Below, one piece after another: positions 57,471 through 64,000 of a stretch of DNA of 64,000 nucleotides; positions within the stretch are counted from its first letter, which is position 1, and every line of letters begins with the position of its first letter. The position numbers and the translations under genes are program-made. Origin of the DNA: Drosophila persimilis (lineage: Eukaryota > Arthropoda > Insecta > Diptera > Drosophilidae). The notes under the pieces are model-generated. The model was not told the origin of the DNA and did not search any database. It worked only from the letters and a program-made list of their open reading frames with translations. The stretch spans positions 16,142,501 through 16,206,500 of the forward strand of contig NW_020825294.1 of NCBI RefSeq assembly GCF_003286085.1, written 5' to 3'.

Positions 57471-60400
57471 TCTCTCCGCTGGAGGAAAACTAATTTCCGG
57501 TGGCGGGAAATCTATATCCCCTGCCGGACAACTTATCTCTGCTGACGAAATACGTCTCTCCGCTTGCAGAAAACTTATCTCCGGCGGCGAGAAGTTTATA
57601 TCCCCGTCCTGACAGCTTATCTCTGCTAACGAAATACGTCTGTCCGCTGCCAGAAAACTTATCTCCGGCGGCGGGAAATCAATATCCCCTGCCAGACAAC
57701 TTATCTCTGCTGACGAAATACGTGTCTCCGCTTGCAGAAAACTTATCTTTGCTGGCGAAATACGTCTCTCCGCTGGCGGAAAACAAATTTCCGGTAGCGG
57801 GAAATATATATCCCCTTCCGGACAACTTATCTCTGCTGACGAAATACGTCTCTCCGCTGGCAGTAAACTTATCTCCGGTGGCGGGAAATATATATCCCCT
57901 GCCGGACAACTTATCTCCGCTGGCAGACCATTTATCTCCGGTGACGAACTACGATTCTCCGCTGGCAGAAATCTTATCTCCGGCGGTGGGAATTTTTTAT
58001 ATCCCCTGACGGACAATTTATCCCCGCTGACAAAATACATCTCTCTTCTTGCAGAAAACTTTTCTCCGGTGGCGAGAAGTTTATATCCCCGGCTTGACAA
58101 CTTATCTCTGCTAACAAAATACGTCTCTCCACTGGCAGAAAACTTATCTCCGGGGTCGGGAAATCTATATTCCCTGCAAGACAACTTATGTCTGCTGACG
58201 AAATACCTCTCTCCGCTGGCGGAAAACTTATTTCCGGTGCCGGGAAATCTATATCCCCTGCCGGACAACTTATCTCTGCTGACGAAATACGTCTCTACGC
58301 TGGCAGAAAACTTATTTCCGGGGGCGGGAAATCTATATCCCCTGCCGGACAACTTATCTCTGCTGACGAAATACGTGTCTCCGCTTGCAGAAAACTTATC
58401 TTTGCTGACGAAATACGTCTCTCCGCTTGCAGAAAACTTATCTCCGGCGGCGGGAAATCTATATTCCCTGCCAGACAACTTATCTCTGCTGACGAAATAC
58501 GTCTCTCCGCTGGCGGAAAACTTATTTCCGGTGCCGGGAAATCTATATCCCCTGCCAGACAACTTATCTCTGCTAACGAAATACGTCTCTCCGCTGGCGG
58601 AAATCTTATTTCCGGTGCCGGGAAATCTATATCCGCTGCCGGACATCTTATCTCTGCTGACGAAATACGTCTCTACGCTGGCAGAAAACTTATCTCCGGC
58701 GGCGGGAAAGTTATATCCCCTGCCGGACAACTTATCTCTGCTGACAAAATACATCTCTCCGCTGGCGGAAAACTTATCTCCGGTGCCGGGAAATTTATAT
58801 CCCCTGCCGGACAACTTATCTCCGCTGGCAGACAATTCATCTCCGCTGACGAACTACGATTCTCCGCTGGCAGAAATCTTATCTCCGGCGGCGGGAATTT
58901 TGTATATCCCCTGACGGACAATTTATCCCCGCTGACGAATTACGTTTCTCCGCCGGCAGAAAACTTATCTCCACTGGCAGAACATTTACTTACTTTACTT
59001 ATGGCGGCGAGGAATTTATATCACCTGCCGGACATCTTATCTCTGCTGCCAAAATACATCTCTTCGCTGGCGGAAAACTTATCTGCGGTGGCGGAAATTT
59101 ATATCCGCTGGCGGAAAACTTTTCTCCGATAACAGACATCTTATCTTCGCTGCCGGACAACTTATCTCTGCTGACAAAATACGTCTATCCGCTGGCGGAA
59201 AACTTATCTCCGGTGACGGGAAATTCATATCCGCTTGCGGAAAACTTTTCTCCAGAGGGGGAAATTTATAAGTCCTGCCGGACAACTTATCTCCGCAGAC
59301 GAACTACGTATCTCCGCCGGCAGAAAACTTATCCCCTGCCGGACATCTTATCTCGGCTGACAAAATACATCTCTCCTCGTGCAGAAAACTTATCTTCGGC
59401 GGCGAGAAATTTACATCCCCGGCCTGACAACTTATCTCTGCAAACGAAATACGTCTATCCGCTGGCGGAAAACTTATTTGCGGTGGCGGGAAATATATAT
59501 CCCCTGCCGGACAACTAATCTCTGCTGACGAAATATGTCTTTACGCTGGCAGAAAACTTATCTTCGGCGGCGGGAAATCTATATCCCCTGCCAGACAACT
59601 TATCTCGCTAACGAAATACGTCTCTCCGCTGGCGGAAAACTTATTTCCGGTGCCGGGAAATCTATATCCGCTGGCGGACATACTTATCTCCGCTGGCAGA
59701 CAATTTATCTCCGCTGACGAACTACGATTCTCCGCTGGCAGAAATCTTATCTCCGGCGGCGGGAATTTTGTATATCCCCTGGTGGACAATTTATCCCCGC
59801 CGACGAATTACGTTTCTCCACCGGCAGAAAACTTATCTCCGCTGGCAGAAAATTTACTTACTTTACTTATGGCGGCGAGGAATTTATATCACCTGCCGGA
59901 CATCTTATATCTGCTGCCAAAATACATCTCTTCGCTGGCGGAAAACTTATCTGCGGTGGCGGAAATTTATATCCGCTGGCGGAAAACTTTTCTCCGATAA
60001 CAGACATCTTATCTTCGCTGCCGGACAACTTATCTCTGCTGACGAACTACGTTTCTCCGCCGACAGAACAATTACCTCCGTCGGCGAGAAATTTATATCC
60101 CCTGCCGGACAACTTATCTCTGCTGACACAATACGTCTCTCCGCTTGCAGAAAACTTATCTCCAGAGTGGGAAATTTATAGCCCCTGCCGGACAACTTAT
60201 CTCTGCTGACAAAATATTTCTCTCCGGTGGCGGAAAACTTCTTTCCGGCGGCGGGAAATCTATATTCCCTGCCAGACAACTTATCTCTGCTGACGAAATA
60301 CGTCTCTCCGCTGGCGGAAAACTTATTTCCGGTGCCGGGAAATCTATATCCGCTGCCGGACATCTTATCTCTGCTGACGAAATACGTCTCTACGCTGGCA

Positions 60401-61137
60401 GAAAACTTATCTCAACTTATATCCCCTGCCGGACAACTTATCTCCGCTGACAAAATACGTCTCTCCGCCGGCGGAAAACTTATCTCCGGTGGCGGGAAAT
60501 GTATATCCGCTGGCGGAAAACTTTTCACCAGAGGGGGAAATTTATACCCCCTGCCGGACAACTTATCTCCGCTGACAAAATACATCTCTCCGCTGGCGGA
60601 AAACTTATCTGCGGTAGCGGAAAATTTATATCCGCTGGCGGAAAATTTATATCCGCTTTCGGAAAACTTTTCTCCGCTGACAGACATCTTATCTTATCTT
60701 ATCTTTGCTGACAAAATACGTCTATCCGCTGGCGGAAAACTTATTTCCGGTGGCGGGAAATATATATTCCCTGCCGGACAACTAATCTCTGCTGACGAAA
60801 TATGTCTTTACGCTGGCAGAAAACTTATCTCCGGCGGCGAGAAGTTTATATCCCCGGCCTGACAACTTATCTCTGCTAACGAAATACGTCTCTCCGCTGG
60901 CGGAAAACTTATCTCCGGCGGTGGGAAATCTATATCCGCTGGCGGACAACTTATCTCCGCTGGCAGACAATTTATCTCCGCTGACGAACTACGATTCTCC
61001 GCTGGCAGAAATCTTATCTCCGGCGGCGGGAATTTTGTATATCCCCTGGCGGACAATTTATCCCCGCAGAAAACTTATCTCCGGTGGCGGGAAATTTATA
61101 TCCGCTGGCGGAAAACTTTTCTCCAGAGGGGGAAATT

Positions 61138-61765
61138 TATAGCCCCTGCCGGACAACTTATCTCTGCTGACAAAATACGTCTCTCCGGTGGCGGAAAACT
61201 TATCTCCGGTGGCGGGAAATTTATATCCCCTGCCGGACAACTTATCACTGCTGACAAAATACGTCTCTCCGCTGGCAGAAAACTTATCTCCGGTGGCGGG
61301 AAATTTATATCCGCTGGCGGAAAACTTTTCTCCAGAGCGGGACATTTATAGCCCCTGCCGGACATCTTATCTCTGCTGACAAAATACGTCTCTCCGGTGG
61401 CGGAAAACTTATCTCCGGTGGCGGGAAATTTATATCCCCTGCCGGACAACTTATATCTGCTGACAAAATACGTCTCTCCGCTGGCAGAAAACTTATCTCC
61501 GGTGGCGGGAAATTTATATCCGCTGGCGGAAAACTTTTCTCCAGAGGGGGACATTTATAGCCCCTGCCGGACATCTTATCTCTGCTGACAAAATACGTCT
61601 CTCCGGTGGCGGAAAACTTATCTCCGGTGGCGGGAAATTTATATCCCCTGCCGGACAACTTATATCTGCTGACAAAATACGTCTCTCCGGTGGCGGAAAA
61701 CTTCTTTCCGGCGGGGGGAAATCTATATTCCCTACCAGACAACTTATCTCTGCTGATGAAATACG
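61138..61765 (+). repeat. 209-bp higher-order repeat
   Basis: The landmark tatagcccctgccggac recurs at 61138, 61347 and 61556 (209 bp apart, within a base), and a similar pair lies near 63014 and 63223. The unit is about ten monomers with one shortened by a base, so the reading frame changes in each unit. Confidence 0.75.
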
Positions 61766-64000
61766 TCTCTCCGCTGGCGGAAAACTTATTTCCGGTGCCG
61801 GGAAATCTATATCCGCTGCCGGACATCTTATCTCTGCTGACGAAATACGTCTCTACGCTGGCAGAAAACTTATCTCAGGCGGCGGGAAAATTATATCCCC
61901 TGCCGGACAACTTATCTACGCTGACAAAATATGTCTCTCCGCCGGCGGAAAACTTATCTCCGGTGGCGGGAAATTTATATCCGCTGGCGGAAAACTTTTC
62001 ACCAGACGGGGAAATTTATACCCCCTGCCGGACAACTTATCTCCGCTGACAAAATACATCTCTCCGCTGGCGGAAAACTTATCTGCGGTAGCGGAAAATT
62101 TATATCCGCTGGCGGAAAATTTATATCCGCTGGCGGAAAACTTTTCTCCGCTGACAGACATCTTATCTTATCTTATCTTTGCTGACAAAATACGTCTTTC
62201 CGCGGGCAGAAAACTTATCTCCGGCGGCGGGAAATTTATATCCGCTGGCGGAAAACTTTTCGCCCCCCCTCTGGAAAACTTATCTCCGCTGGCAGAACAT
62301 TTACTTCCGGCGGCGAGGAATTTATATCCCCTGCCGGACATCTTATCTCTGCTGACAAAATACATCTCTTCGCTGGCGGAAAACTTATTTACGGTGGCGG
62401 GAAATCTATATCCCCTGCCGGACAAATTATCTCTGCTGACGAAACACGTCTCTCCGCTTGCAGAAAACTTATCTCTGCAGACGAAATAAGTCTCTCCGCT
62501 GGCGGAAAACTAATTTCCGGTGGCGGGAAATATATATCCCCTGCCGGACAACTTATCTCTGCTGAGAAAATACGTCTCTCCGCTGGCGGAAAACTTATCT
62601 ACGCAGACGACCTACGTTTCTCCGCCGGCAGAAAACTTATCTCCGCTGGCAAAACATTTACTTCCGGCGGCGGGACATCTTATCTCGGCAAACAAAATAC
62701 ATCTCTCCGCTGGCGGAAAACTTATTTCCGGTGGCGGGAAATATATATCCCCTGCCGGACAACTTATCTCTGCTGACGAAATACGTCTCTACGCTGGCAG
62801 AAAATTTATCTCCGGCGGAGGGAAATTTATATCCCCTGCCGGACAACTTATCTCTGCTGACAAAATACGTCTCTCCGGTGGCGGGAAATTTATATCCCCT
62901 GCCGGACAACTTATCACTGCTGACAAAATACGTCTCTCCACTGGCAGAAAACTTATCTCCGGTGGCGGGAAATTTATTTCCGCTGGCGGAAAACTTTTCT
63001 CCAGAGGGGGAAATTTATGGCCCCTGCCGGACAACTTATCTCTGCTGACAAAATACGTCTCACCGGTGGCGGAAAACTTATCTCCGGTGGCGGGAAATTT
63101 ATATCCCCTGCCGGACAACTTATCTCTGCTGACAAAATACGTCTCTCCGCTGGCAGAAAACTTAACTCCGGTGGCGGGAAATTTATATCCGCTGGCGGAA
63201 AACTTTTCTCCAGAGGGGGAAATTTATAGCCCCTGCCGGACAACTTATCTCTGCTGACAAAATACGTCTCTCCGGTGGCGGAAAACTTATCTCCGGTGGC
63301 GGGAAATTTATATCCCCTGCCGGACAACTTATCTCTGCTGACAAAATACATCTCTCCGCTGGCGGAAAACTTATCTGCGGTAGCGGTTAATTTATCACCG
63401 CTGGCGGAAAGCTTTTCTCCGCTGACAGACATCTTATCTTATCTTATCTTTGCTGACAAAATACGTCTTTCCGCGGGCAGAAAACTTATCTCCGGCAGCG
63501 GGAAATCTATATGGCCTGCCAGACAACTTATCTCTGCTCACAAAATACGTCTATCCGGTGGCGGAAAACTTATCTCCGGTGGCGGGAAATTTATATCCCC
63601 TGCCAGACAACTTATCTCGCTAACGAAATACGTCTCTCCGCTGGCGGAAAACTTATTTCCGGTGCCGGGAAATCTATATCCGCTGGCGGACATACTTATC
63701 TCCGCTGGCAGACAATTTATCTCCGCTGACGAACTACGATTCTCCGCTGGCAGAAAACTTAACTCCGGTGGCGGGAAATTTATATCCGCTGGCGGAAAAC
63801 TTTTCTCCAGAGGGGGAAATTTATAGCCCCTGCCGGACAACTTATCTCTGCTGACAAAATACGTCTCTCCGGTGGCGGAAAACTTATCTCCGGTGGCGGG
63901 AAATTTATATCCCCTGCCGGACATCTTATCTCTGCTGACAAAATACATATCTTCGCTGGCGGAAAACTTATTTACGGTGGCGGGAAATCTATATCCCCTG

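Larger units (their letters stand above)
57467..64000 (+). repeat. 21-bp-unit satellite array, block E
   Basis: Same satellite and orientation up to the window edge, but more diverged than block B. Distinct variants are cttttctccagagggggaaat, short (cttat)n expansions (60691-60712, 62160-62181, 63430-63450) and ttacttactttacttatggcg (58985, 59852). These break the 21-bp phase and close the open frames. No host gene is visible. Confidence 0.95.

Overview
This window looks like pericentromeric or other heterochromatic DNA from a drosophilid fly. The inference rests on the company of elements: a DINE-1/INE-1-type Helitron relative, a copia-like element with a half-tRNA-type primer site, an errantivirus of the gypsy clade, and a LOA/I-like LINE carrying an RNase H domain. 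I see no single-copy host gene, tRNA or rRNA. About 41.7 kb (65%) is one tandem satellite built on a 21-bp unit. The other 22.3 kb is four transposable elements plus an 85-bp LTR fragment.

Layout: satellite 1-3265; Ty3/gypsy-type LTR element (+) 3266-8357 with a DINE-1-like element nested in pol (5151-6264); satellite 8358-30513; copia-like element (-) 30514-34852; satellite 34853-36933; 5'-truncated LINE (+) 36934-40790; copia LTR fragment 40791-40875; satellite 40876-48502; gypsy-clade errantivirus (-) 48503-57466; satellite 57467-64000. All five satellite blocks have the same orientation, so this reads as one array split by insertions. Both Ty3/gypsy-type elements keep 4-bp target duplications (TTCA and TACA) that lie in ordinary satellite monomers.

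The satellite is organised in higher-order repeats (168, 209/210, 462 and 504 bp). Because 21 is a multiple of three, four of the six frames stay open for long stretches, producing very long apparent proteins (up to 1357 codons) on both strands. I treat these as by-products of the period, not genes.

Every element shows damage. The first LTR element has lost the 5' LTR-to-gag interval. The copia-like element has an in-frame stop between gag and protease, two pol frameshifts, a deletion in RNase H and a truncated 3' LTR. The LINE lacks most of ORF1 and has an altered RNase H catalytic site. The errantivirus has shared pol lesions, a shortened env and a nearly perfect 2.74-kb internal tandem duplication. 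Two recent large rearrangements stand out: that duplication, and a ~1.46-kb direct repeat flanking the LINE and starting exactly at the LINE 3' end.
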